This document shows, piece after piece, positions 9,229 to 16,596 of a DNA stretch of 64,000 nucleotides. The number at the start of each line of letters is the position of its first letter. Positions within the stretch are counted from its first letter, which is position 1. Below the pieces are notes generated by a model that was not told the origin of the DNA, searched no databases, and saw only the letters and a list, made by a program, of their open reading frames with translations. Both the position numbers and the translations under genes were made by a program. Origin of the DNA: Massilia phyllostachyos (GTDB lineage: Bacteria > Pseudomonadota > Gammaproteobacteria > Burkholderiales > Burkholderiaceae_D); the NCBI RefSeq assembly GCF_021044825.1, contig NZ_JAJNOC010000001.1:62001-126000 (forward strand). The letters are read 5' to 3'.

Positions 9229-9579
9229 ATGAATAGCTTTGGCGAAACCATTCGCGATCTTAGAGTCGCCCAGGATCTTGGCTTACGGGAAACTGCGGGC
9301 AAGACGGGTATTTCGCCTGCCTACCTAAGCCGAATCGAGCGCGGAAAGGAGCGGCCCCCACGCCCTGAGGTCATAAAGGCCCTCGCGAGGGTCCTTGCTG
9401 CTGATCCGGACGTCCTTTTTCGGTTGTCATCTTCGACAGATCCTGAGGTAGTCGACTTTCTGCATGACCAACCCGAGGCGATGGCTTTGCTTCGCCATCT
9501 TAAAGATGCTGCTTTCACGAATGCGGAAATGGTGCAGCTCCTAAAGCTTGCCGAAGGAATTAAGAGGCCTGCGAAATGA
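9229..9579 (+). CDS. XRE-family HTH regulator, probable controller of the defence operon
   Basis: A 116-residue protein with an N-terminal Cro/C1-type helix-turn-helix (residues 5-60; LRETAGKTGISPAYLSRIER, RPEVIKALARVLA) and a 55-residue helical tail. It is read away from the methylase-S-kinase operon across a shared promoter region that carries a 12-bp palindrome. This layout matches controller (C) proteins of restriction systems and the regulators of larger defence islands, which delay or limit toxic activities on entry to a new host. The controller role is inferred from position. Confidence 0.85.
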   Translation: MNSFGETIRDLRVAQDLGLRETAGKTGISPAYLSRIERGKERPPRPEVIKALARVLAADPDVLFRLSSSTDPEVVDFLHDQPEAMALLRHLKDAAFTNAEMVQLLKLAEGIKRPAK

Positions 9580-9582
9580 AGC

Positions 9583-9672
9583 ATGTCAACGGCTAAGAAG
9601 CACAGCTTCCGCCTCGTGTCGCCCCATAAGCCCGAGCAAGACTCGGCTTCCACCGTCGATCAGACAGCATAG
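9583..9672 (+). CDS. Possible 29-residue peptide or stub of a lost gene after the XRE gene
   Basis: An ATG three bases after the XRE stop opens a 29-codon frame (MSTAKKHSFRLVSPHKPEQ and on) ending in TAG. The tight spacing is operon-like, and XRE genes are often followed by a partner gene such as a metallopeptidase. This could therefore be the truncated remnant of such a partner or simply chance. There is no clear ribosome site beyond the AGAGG within the XRE end. Confidence 0.2.
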   Translation: MSTAKKHSFRLVSPHKPEQDSASTVDQTA

Positions 9673-10024
9673 CTCTTGTCAGGCTATAACCTAGTCCCAC
9701 AGCTAAGGAACTCTTCCGAGAGCAGGGGCAGGCCAGCAGTCCCTGTTCGGTGAGGGCTGACGGATCACATCGAATCTTCCTCGAGGTGCGTGTGCGTGCA
9801 CGCACCGACTTGGTCCGTCAAACCCGTCAGTCGGGCATGGCGGCATGGTGGTCAGTTGCCGGCATAAAGGTGTAACAAGATATCCGAGCGCTCTGCCATT
9901 GGGCGGTCGAAATCGCGAAGCAGTTCCGTCGCTTAGGGTCTGGCACCTCTGTGCCCAGCACGATCTAATATTGACTATCAGACATGAAGGATTAGTTGAT
10001 GTTGGACTAAAGATGAAAACCGCA
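9673..10024. other. Non-coding gap between defence cargo and recombinase module, with one perfect hairpin
   Basis: I see no convincing gene here. It holds one perfect 8-bp stem with a 6-base loop (GGTGCGTG at 9785-9792 paired with CACGCACC at 9799-9806), with no T-run, so it is unlikely to be a simple terminator. Base composition shifts within this stretch, from the moderate GC of the cargo to the A+T-rich recombinase genes. That is compatible with a junction between modules of different origin. Confidence 0.4.
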
Positions 10025-10465
10025 TCAAACTCGCTTTGGCGGAGGAATCACATCATCCAGTCGTCTTTGTAATGATTGAACTTCTTCGGTTAATTCTATG
10101 ATCCGCATATTTGCACTCGTAAGTGCGGACTGAGCATGATCACGCTGTAGAATCGCATCTTTGAGGCGCTCTTTAGCGGATCTATTCGCGCTCAGCTTTT
10201 TTCGAGCTGACTGGTTTAGAGGCTCATCATTATTAGGATGAAGTTCAATGTATGCTTGTATTTCACGAATAAGTGCAGGAAAACGAGATTTTTTTAGAGC
10301 TGATGGGTCGCAACCAGCTTCCCGCGCCACATTATTTTGCGTTACTGGCGTTCCCGATTTTAAAACGACTGTATCTCCAAACTTCAATCGTTCAAATGCT
10401 TGGCGAAATCGATTTTCTGCGCTCAGCGGAGCACTGGGTTGCTGCTCATTGGTGTTAGAGGGCAT
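10025..10465 (-). CDS. Small HTH/coiled-coil accessory protein of the recombinase module
   Basis: A 146-residue protein. Its middle part (VTQNNVAREAGCDPSALKKS) looks like a helix-turn-helix, and its C-terminal third (SALTSANMRIIELTEEVQSL) is a clear coiled coil. It is the last gene of the four-gene operon and overlaps the end of the 678-residue recombinase by 11 bases. Position, size and build match the small fourth or third protein that accompanies multi-recombinase transposition modules (TnpC of Tn554, GmtX of Gamma-Mobile-Trio islands). It probably binds DNA or organises the recombination complex. I cannot assign it to either family with certainty. Confidence 0.6.
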   Translation of the reverse strand: MPSNTNEQQPSAPLSAENRFRQAFERLKFGDTVVLKSGTPVTQNNVAREAGCDPSALKKSRFPALIREIQAYIELHPNNDEPLNQSARKKLSANRSAKERLKDAILQRDHAQSALTSANMRIIELTEEVQSLQRRLDDVIPPPKRV

Positions 10466-12491
10466 TTAAATAATTCTCCATCGCGGTTCGCTCATCTGCA
10501 AGGGCATTGTATCGAGGATGTACAACCGGAAGAATTTTCATTTCTTCTACTACACGGCGAAGTTCGGCGCGTACCCGAGGTTCCTTTGCACGGTCAAACA
10601 GGACGTCCGGACAGGGCTTTCGGTCCTTTCCACCAGCACAGCGTGCGACCGATTCGAGCCCACCATATTCGCATAGTCCTGCTTTCATGCAGCCGCCTAA
10701 ACGATGTTCGCGAAAATTAATAGCTCCTTTTTTCGCCATTGCAACTAATTCATTGGTCTCCTTTGCGCTAAGCAAATTTATAACAAGCTGCTCTTTGCGC
10801 TCCAGAGCATGAGGAGAAAAAAATCTGTCTTCAGCGGCGGCAACCTTGACGATCTCTACCTGAGCTTCATACATTGCTAATAATACTGTTGTCTGCACCT
10901 CGTTATTAAAGCGCAAACGGCTGTGATTTCTTCCGTAATATAAAGGCATTAGGCGACTTGAGTGCTTCAATTGTTGTTGCATCGTCGAGTCTGAAATATC
11001 GCCGCTAGCAAACATATTAACTGCGCCAGTGCGACGATATTGATGCCATGATAAAGGCCAAATCGCATCTACAAAAAACTCCTTTTCTGGAAGGTTGGTT
11101 GTAAGACGTTTCGCGATCGCCAGATCATCAGCAGTAATTTTCATCTGCTCCTTATCAAATAACATCGAACATACTTTTTCTAATGTTTCCTGCAAATCCT
11201 TTGTAACGCCTCGAATCTTATAATTTCGCGAATGCCTTAGCCCAAGACCCCATGGCTCAGTGGCCGTGCTAGACAGATATGGATCGTTTCGATCTGCATC
11301 GCTAGGCATAATTTTAGGATTGACTCGATCGCAAATCATTCTCATGTGTGCGATCGCGGATGAAGCTTGGATCGCAATCTCAACGCTAGGGCTTGCCACC
11401 CAACGTGCATCCGAGTCTGGATCTGTCTTAGTGGTTTCGCCGCAGATAATCGGTACGCGACCGAATTTTTCGTCATTATCCCAAAGCAAGCAGCTACTTC
11501 TAAGTGAGCCAACCTCCTCTCTGCGTTGCAAAGTAAAATTGCAAATGTATAGTAGACTCGCGAATGTGACGATCGAAAAATATGAAGATAGTCCAGATAT
11601 GTGTGGTCTATCTTTGAAGCCAGCAACCCACTTTCCAAAGATTTCAGAAAGGCCGAAGCGCGCAACAACCTCATGAAAAGTCCCTGGGAAATCTTTTTTG
11701 TAATTAAGTTCCGGATTAAAAGGACTCACTCGTGAATTTTCTTTTGTTCGAGATAGAGCAGCCTCGAGCGATCCATATTGTTTGGCATATTCGTTAAGAC
11801 AAAATTGAAAGCATGCTTCAATCTGAGTTTGATTCGCGATGAAGTCTGTCAAGCATTCTCGCAAGCGACTAAGTTGATATAGCCAAATTCGGGGAGGGAT
11901 ATAGGGCGTTTGAATGGTTTCGTGTTTGGGCGCAATTTCAACCAGCCGTTTCAAACCGTTTGCATCAACGATCGTGAAGCCAAGAAATCCACGTGCGTCA
12001 TATAGGTAATGGAGAAGCGTAATTGCCGCATCGAAATTGCTTGCAGATATGACATTTGGAACTTGTTCCAGTACCTTTGGGAAGCGCATCAATTTCTCAG
12101 CACTAATGCCGTTGCGATTGCAGAGGGAAACGATAGTCCTGAGAACATAGACGTGAGCATATATTGTAGCTGCCGACCTTATTCTTAACGGGCCCCAGAT
12201 GAGCCAGGTAGCGATCATTCTCATTAGGTCAGCGTTCTCGGCACTAAGAGGCTCCGACTGCTTTCGCTTACGAACTTCGCCGTCCCCAAAGTTAAGAATC
12301 TTTCGGCGTCCAAACCATGACGTAATGTCCCATGTCGAGTCGCCCCAACGAGAGATAATAGTGCCATGTTCATCGACTACTACAGGCCAATCGCGTGGTG
12401 GTGGCCAAGACGTAATCCGATAGTTAGGCGATGTGATTTTTATGAAATCTCTATCGATTCCAATGGTCATTTCTTGAAAATCGACATTCAT
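10455..12491 (-). CDS. Tyrosine recombinase, large (third of three), full catalytic set with Cys-rich tail
   Basis: A 678-residue protein with a C-terminal tyrosine recombinase fold. The candidate first arginine is in LQRREEVGSL, the lysine in GETTKTD, the H-x-x-R box in WHQYRRTGAV, the second histidine in QLKHSSRLM and the nucleophile in PLYYGR. After the catalytic domain there is a cysteine-rich segment (GGCMKAGLCEYGG, ARCAGG, KPCPD) that could bind zinc. The start ATG overlaps the preceding gene's stop (ATGA). It works with two sister recombinases and the small HTH protein to move the island. The assignment rests on motif order, and the N-terminal 300 residues show nothing I recognise. Confidence 0.75.
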   Translation of the reverse strand: MNVDFQEMTIGIDRDFIKITSPNYRITSWPPPRDWPVVVDEHGTIISRWGDSTWDITSWFGRRKILNFGDGEVRKRKQSEPLSAENADLMRMIATWLIWGPLRIRSAATIYAHVYVLRTIVSLCNRNGISAEKLMRFPKVLEQVPNVISASNFDAAITLLHYLYDARGFLGFTIVDANGLKRLVEIAPKHETIQTPYIPPRIWLYQLSRLRECLTDFIANQTQIEACFQFCLNEYAKQYGSLEAALSRTKENSRVSPFNPELNYKKDFPGTFHEVVARFGLSEIFGKWVAGFKDRPHISGLSSYFSIVTFASLLYICNFTLQRREEVGSLRSSCLLWDNDEKFGRVPIICGETTKTDPDSDARWVASPSVEIAIQASSAIAHMRMICDRVNPKIMPSDADRNDPYLSSTATEPWGLGLRHSRNYKIRGVTKDLQETLEKVCSMLFDKEQMKITADDLAIAKRLTTNLPEKEFFVDAIWPLSWHQYRRTGAVNMFASGDISDSTMQQQLKHSSRLMPLYYGRNHSRLRFNNEVQTTVLLAMYEAQVEIVKVAAAEDRFFSPHALERKEQLVINLLSAKETNELVAMAKKGAINFREHRLGGCMKAGLCEYGGLESVARCAGGKDRKPCPDVLFDRAKEPRVRAELRRVVEEMKILPVVHPRYNALADERTAMENYLNAL

Positions 12492-14209
12492 TTAATTTCG
12501 CCTTCCATTGATTCGATTATATAAGACCATTGATCGTGATAGTGGCCTTCCTCAATGCGCATTAACGACTCCTCAACCCAGTCGCGACGTATTGATTTCG
12601 ATTCTCGAAAAAATTTAAGCTTTTCAGTCAACCTGTCTACTGAGTGTTCAGCTGGAGACACTGATTGATCTTTGCCTTTTTTCAAAGGCTCCTTTCCGAC
12701 TTCGATAATTTTTAAATGTCGAAACGATGCCAATGACCAAACATAGTCAAGAGTATCGATGTCACGATGATGGTCGCACCAAAGGCATCCTGAAGGACTT
12801 CGGCAATCCGGCTCAGGGGCAGATATTGGCTTCTCGGACGATGTCGTTGGAATGCCATCACATGCGCCGGGCGCAGCAGCAAGCAAAATCGCCTTATCTA
12901 CAAGAGCTGGATCATTGCTTACATGGAAGCGAACGATTTCGCTTATTGCCCGCTGTTGTGATGGTATTTCGTAAACAGTCAACAATGTTTTCGCATGATG
13001 TTGAGCCATCTCAGCTGTTATTTCTGGATCGCCACTACGCCGTAAAAGCCAATTTATACGAGTGCTACGTAGGGCACTTGGAGTGATCCACTTAACCCCA
13101 GATAGTTTACAAGCGGATTTAAGTGCCCCAAAATGGAGTCGTCCCGATTCATGAGCGCCGTGAACCCTTATAAAAGGGAAGATTCGCTTTTCTGTTTCAG
13201 GGAATATTTTCCTTCGCCATTCTAAGTATCGCTCGAAGTGACTTCTATATTCGCTAAAAATTTCGAAAAGTACCTCACCCTTACGTCTAGGTTTATATTC
13301 TCGGACTTTATATCCATCTATATCGCTCGAGTAAGAGAATCTATACAAGGAAATATTTTGCGCTTGCGCTAAATTCATTCCCGTCTGAGCCATAAACATA
13401 AGTAACTCGGCTTGCATACGAAGATTGACCATGTCTCGTCGGAAGCGGTGATCTAGTGACCGATTAGCCTTGTAAGCTGCAAGCGCAAGGTTTGCTTTGT
13501 TAACGGCGCTACGACGTTTTTCGGTCGTAGGAGTTCTGTTAGAGAACCTGTATTCTAGTTCTCCGCCCTGTTGCAGTTGTATGCGTACATGATGGTCTTT
13601 CCAGATAACTTCGAGAGGAAGACCATCACAGATGTCTTGTACAAATCGTCCAAATTTAAAAGTTTCGTCCAAGTTCTGCTTGTCTGCCTTTGCGCCTCTT
13701 GGCGTTTTTCTAGGATTCGGTCGTTTAATTCTTGTTGCCCGAAGAATAGGCTTTGTTCGTTCCAACGCTTTGTCTATGATTTGACCAACCATCCTGGCGC
13801 GAGAATATATAGTTTGTTGGTTTATACTCTTCGCCACTTTGCAACGATGTAATAAATAGTCTGACCATTCCAGGTAACTATTGATTATGCCTGAGACTGT
13901 TAGTTCGGCACTATGGCGGTCTGCCCAATTAAAGAATTCAGTAAGTTCCCTGATCTGCACACGAGCCGTTTGTGCACTACCGCCGGCGGCAAGACTATCG
14001 CTTATGTAGGTGTGCGAAAGCTGAACAAACGGAATTCTGTCGAATATAACTTCGCCAAGTAATCCCTCTCGAATTGCTTTCTCAGCTTTATCAATTCTAG
14101 TAGATGCTCCGCCTTTGTATAGCAATCGATTAAGGTTAAGCGGCGTTTCTTTTTCTCCAGCCGGAATTTTAGGGAAACTCAGGTCGAGGTTCTGTCCATC
14201 TTCATGCAT
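12488..14209 (-). CDS. Tyrosine recombinase-like protein (second of three), first catalytic arginine apparently lost
   Basis: A 573-residue recombinase-fold protein. The box I position reads QTGMNLAQAQNIS, with Asn where the invariant Arg would be. Box II keeps the Arg (PSALRSTRINWL, but Ser for His), and the last motif is MAQHHAKTLLTVYE with His and Tyr. A CRSPSGCLWCDHH cluster near residue 480 suggests a zinc knuckle. I prefer the ATG at 14209, giving an 8-base overlap with the upstream recombinase stop; an in-frame start at 14254 would overlap by 53 bases. It may be a structural or regulatory subunit rather than a strand-cutting enzyme; that is inference. Confidence 0.7.
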   Translation of the reverse strand: MHEDGQNLDLSFPKIPAGEKETPLNLNRLLYKGGASTRIDKAEKAIREGLLGEVIFDRIPFVQLSHTYISDSLAAGGSAQTARVQIRELTEFFNWADRHSAELTVSGIINSYLEWSDYLLHRCKVAKSINQQTIYSRARMVGQIIDKALERTKPILRATRIKRPNPRKTPRGAKADKQNLDETFKFGRFVQDICDGLPLEVIWKDHHVRIQLQQGGELEYRFSNRTPTTEKRRSAVNKANLALAAYKANRSLDHRFRRDMVNLRMQAELLMFMAQTGMNLAQAQNISLYRFSYSSDIDGYKVREYKPRRKGEVLFEIFSEYRSHFERYLEWRRKIFPETEKRIFPFIRVHGAHESGRLHFGALKSACKLSGVKWITPSALRSTRINWLLRRSGDPEITAEMAQHHAKTLLTVYEIPSQQRAISEIVRFHVSNDPALVDKAILLAAAPGACDGIPTTSSEKPISAPEPDCRSPSGCLWCDHHRDIDTLDYVWSLASFRHLKIIEVGKEPLKKGKDQSVSPAEHSVDRLTEKLKFFRESKSIRRDWVEESLMRIEEGHYHDQWSYIIESMEGEIK

Positions 14210-15467
14210 GATACTCGTTCCAATCACGACCCACGAGGCCTGAGAAGATAGCACTAAATTGATTGGAAACCTCGGCTTTCAAAGGTTCGCGCTCAAGAAA
14301 GCGAACGTAAAGAAAAGTGGTTTTTTCATCTTTGTGTAGCATTGCATCGCGAACGAAGCTTACAGCGGCTTTTGCACTGGTTGCTTTTAAAGCTACACCC
14401 ATAAGCCATGTGCCAAAAGTTGCTCGAGTCTGATGAAATTTAAAGCTATTCATAAAACGAAGTCCAGCATTTGATGCTAGCCTTCTCAAGTCCGTCATCA
14501 AGCGTGTGATTGTCCCGCTTTTGTAAGGGTTGCCCCTGTTCGTTAGAAATAGAAAACTACGATTCACTTTTTCTGCAATTGCTTGGCGTCTTAGTCTCTG
14601 CATGCTGTAGGCATAGGCCTTCAATTCATCGATAAGAAATTTAGGTACTAAAATTTCTCCGCTGACGTCGAATTTGGTTTCTACGCCGGTCCCTGGGCCG
14701 ACGCGAATTCGGTATATGTTTGGTGTCTGGACGTCTGCGTATGCATTTTCAATGTTTTTAATGTGCAGGGTAGTAATAGTTTGAATGCGCGCGCCTGAAA
14801 GAATCCCAAGTAGCAGCATCAAATGAATTTCTTTTGGGCCTTGTTCCTTAGTAAGCTCAAGCAGCTTTTTTATGTCATCGTTTCTTATTGGTGTAAGCCC
14901 GTCTTCTAAACGCAATCCGACTCGAGATAGGTTGGGAATGGATAAATCGGATGACGTGGTGACGAATGTTCTTTCGAAGCCGGCAGCATCAAAATGGCGC
15001 ACAACTACCGAACGATCTATCCATAATGGAGAATGTCTTTGGACAAAGCCATAAATTTTGGCGTGTCGATAAAATTGAATTACCGCTGCCATCCTTGATC
15101 GAGTTGTTGACGGGGCAAGGCTACCTCGATCTCTCTGCGCAATTAGATCTCCTCGATATCGAAGGACAGCACGATCTTGCTTGCGTATTGGAAAGTGCCA
15201 CCATTCGAGTTTGGCTTCTTCTAGCCAAGACGCATATGCGACCAAATGCTTCATTAACGACGTTACCGTTTTAATGTGGCCACCTTTGGTACTCGTGACT
15301 TTCGTTAGTGCCCAGTGGTTCGCTTCATGCCACGCTTCGCCACTTGACCAAAAGATCTGTGGTAGCGCGTCTATTGAGCGAGCCAATGGGTCGGGTACCC
15401 AGGTGACTTTGTCGTTGTGTATGACTTCACGAACAGGTCTGTAGTTAATGGTTTCGAGGTTGGCCAC
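14202..15467 (-). CDS. Tyrosine recombinase/integrase (first of three), complete active site
   Basis: A 421-residue integrase with an N-terminal SAM-like DNA-binding half and a C-terminal catalytic half. The catalytic series is complete: Arg in LSGARIQTITTL, Lys in GVETKFDV, His and Arg in FKFHQTRATFGTW, His in MLHKDEKTT, and Tyr in FLYVRFLE. The start is a GTG at 15467, immediately inside the island edge. Because the interrupted phosphatase gene is read in the same direction, a host promoter could supply transcripts to this operon. It is the likely strand-cleaving integrase of the island. Confidence 0.85.
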   Translation of the reverse strand: MANLETINYRPVREVIHNDKVTWVPDPLARSIDALPQIFWSSGEAWHEANHWALTKVTSTKGGHIKTVTSLMKHLVAYASWLEEAKLEWWHFPIRKQDRAVLRYRGDLIAQRDRGSLAPSTTRSRMAAVIQFYRHAKIYGFVQRHSPLWIDRSVVVRHFDAAGFERTFVTTSSDLSIPNLSRVGLRLEDGLTPIRNDDIKKLLELTKEQGPKEIHLMLLLGILSGARIQTITTLHIKNIENAYADVQTPNIYRIRVGPGTGVETKFDVSGEILVPKFLIDELKAYAYSMQRLRRQAIAEKVNRSFLFLTNRGNPYKSGTITRLMTDLRRLASNAGLRFMNSFKFHQTRATFGTWLMGVALKATSAKAAVSFVRDAMLHKDEKTTFLYVRFLEREPLKAEVSNQFSAIFSGLVGRDWNEYHA

Positions 15468-15490
15468 GGAGTAGATATGTCATCTGATCA

Positions 15491-15530
15491 ATGTCCATAC
15501 CATACAGCACTCGTGGTTGCATGTCCATAC
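15491..15530. repeat. 10-bp direct repeat at the island's right edge, candidate recombinase-binding or att region
   Basis: ATGTCCATAC occurs at 15491-15500 and again at 15521-15530, exactly 30 bases apart. The repeats lie between the recombinase start codon and the point where similarity to PhoD phosphatases ends. Repeated short sites at an island end are typical for tyrosine recombinase binding. The matching left end is not in the window, so the crossover point cannot be fixed. Confidence 0.45.
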
Positions 15531-15540
15531 CCCTGAGCTC

Positions 15541-16089
15541 GCGGTTGTCGTAAATGTAGTCGCCCAGGAAGGCCACCAGGTCGGGATTGGCCAGCGCGAT
15601 GTGGCGGTGCGCGCCGTAGCTGCCGAACTCCCAGTGCTGGCACGATGCGACCGCCAGCTTCAAGGCGCCCGGCATCTCGTCGCGCGCAGGCGCGGTGCGC
15701 GTGCGGCCGACCGGGCTGACGGCGTCGCCCAGCATGAAGCGGTACCAGTACCATCGGCCAGGAGACAAGCCGGTCGCATCGACGTGCACGCTGTGCGCCA
15801 GTTCCGGCACGGCGGTGGCCGTACCCTTCGCGACGATGCTGCGAAAGGCTTCGTCGCTCGCGACTTCCCAGCGCACACTCAGCGCCACCGGCGCGATCGG
15901 CGCGCCCAGCGGGTCGCTCAGGATGCGCGTCCACAGGATCACCGCGTTCGGCAGCGGCGAGCCCGAGGCCACGCCGAGGCTGAACGGATAGGGACCCTTG
16001 GCGGACGATGCGCAGCCGCTCAGCGAGGCGCCCGTGATCGCGGCCGACAGCCGGGCCGCATCCAGCAGGAAGGAACGGCGCGACGTCAT
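15541..16089 (-). pseudogene. PhoD-like alkaline phosphatase, truncated by island insertion
   Basis: Only the first ~183 residues of a roughly 500-residue family remain. The N-terminus is a twin-arginine signal (SRRSFLLD) followed by LSGCASS, which could be a lipobox. Then come the PhoD N-terminal domain (FSLGVASGSPLPNAVILWTR) and the start of the metallophosphatase domain (LKLAVASCQHWEFG, FLGDYIYD). The reading frame continues for a further ~30 unrelated codons into island DNA and stops at 15445. Most of the metal ligands are absent, so the product cannot be a working phosphatase. It lies 7 bases after the thioesterase gene, with which it was probably co-transcribed. The missing half should be at the other end of the island. 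Confidence 0.85.
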
Positions 16090-16096
16090 CGATGCG

Positions 16097-16534
16097 TCAG
16101 TCGCGGTGGATCAGCGATTCGATCGGCGGCACCTGGCGCGGCTTGCGGTCCGGGCCGGTGGCGACGTAGGTCAGCTGCGCCTCGGTGACCTTTACGACGT
16201 CCGCCTGCAGGCGGTTGCGCTCGGCGTAGACCTCGACGTTCACGGTGATCGAGGTATTGCCGACCCGGACGATGTCGGCATAGAAGGAGAGCAGGTCGCC
16301 GACGAACACGGGCTGCTTGAACAGGAAGGAATTCACGGCGATCGTCGCCACGCGGCCATTCGCGCGGCGGGTGGCCGGCAGCGAGCCGGCGATGTCGACC
16401 TGGGCCATGATCCAGCCGCCGAACACGTCGCCGTATACGTTGGCGTCGGCCGGCGCGGGCATCACGCGCAGTTCCGGCATCTTGCCTTCGGGCAGGCGGG
16501 TTGGATTGGGGGCGGCGTTTTGTGGCGTGGTCAT
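16097..16534 (-). CDS. Acyl-CoA thioesterase, hotdog fold (YciA-like)
   Basis: A 145-residue single hotdog-domain thioesterase that hydrolyses acyl-CoA to free acid and CoA. Diagnostic parts are MPAPADANVYGDVFGGWIMA, with the active-site Asp in the first conserved helix, and TIAVNSFLFKQPVFVGDLLS. I use the ATG at 16534, because the longer frame to 16627 adds a stretch unlike the family and runs under the start of the divergent ABC gene. It is the first gene of a minus-strand pair with the broken phoD gene. Confidence 0.85.
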   Translation of the reverse strand: MTTPQNAAPNPTRLPEGKMPELRVMPAPADANVYGDVFGGWIMAQVDIAGSLPATRRANGRVATIAVNSFLFKQPVFVGDLLSFYADIVRVGNTSITVNVEVYAERNRLQADVVKVTEAQLTYVATGPDRKPRQVPPIESLIHRD

Positions 16535-16596
16535 CTTGTTTTCTCGGTAAAAGCTACAATCGTCCCGAATTGAACCATAAAACCCCCAGCCCTGCC

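Larger units (their letters stand above)
1..15540. mobile_element. Genomic island with defence cargo and recombinase module (left end outside window)
   Basis: The stretch is clearly richer in A+T than the chromosome to its right, most strongly at 10.0-15.4 kb. It carries a restriction/kinase-type operon, a XRE regulator and a four-gene recombinase module. Its right edge falls inside a PhoD-like phosphatase gene: the protein match stops just after the motif GDYIYD near 15,545, and the recombinase reading frame starts about 75 bases further on. A 10-bp direct repeat (ATGTCCATAC at 15491-15500 and 15521-15530) lies at that edge. The left end and the rest of the interrupted gene are outside the window, so neither the full length nor the attachment site pair can be read here. 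Confidence 0.8.

Noticed and set aside
9593-9805. 70-codon minus-strand frame after the XRE gene
   Set aside because: It has no ribosome site, no motif and an Arg/Ser-rich composition, so it was treated as non-coding.
15445-15540. Tail of about 30 codons continuing the PhoD frame
   Set aside because: It has no likeness to PhoD and is island DNA read by chance after the insertion point, so it is not counted as part of the gene.
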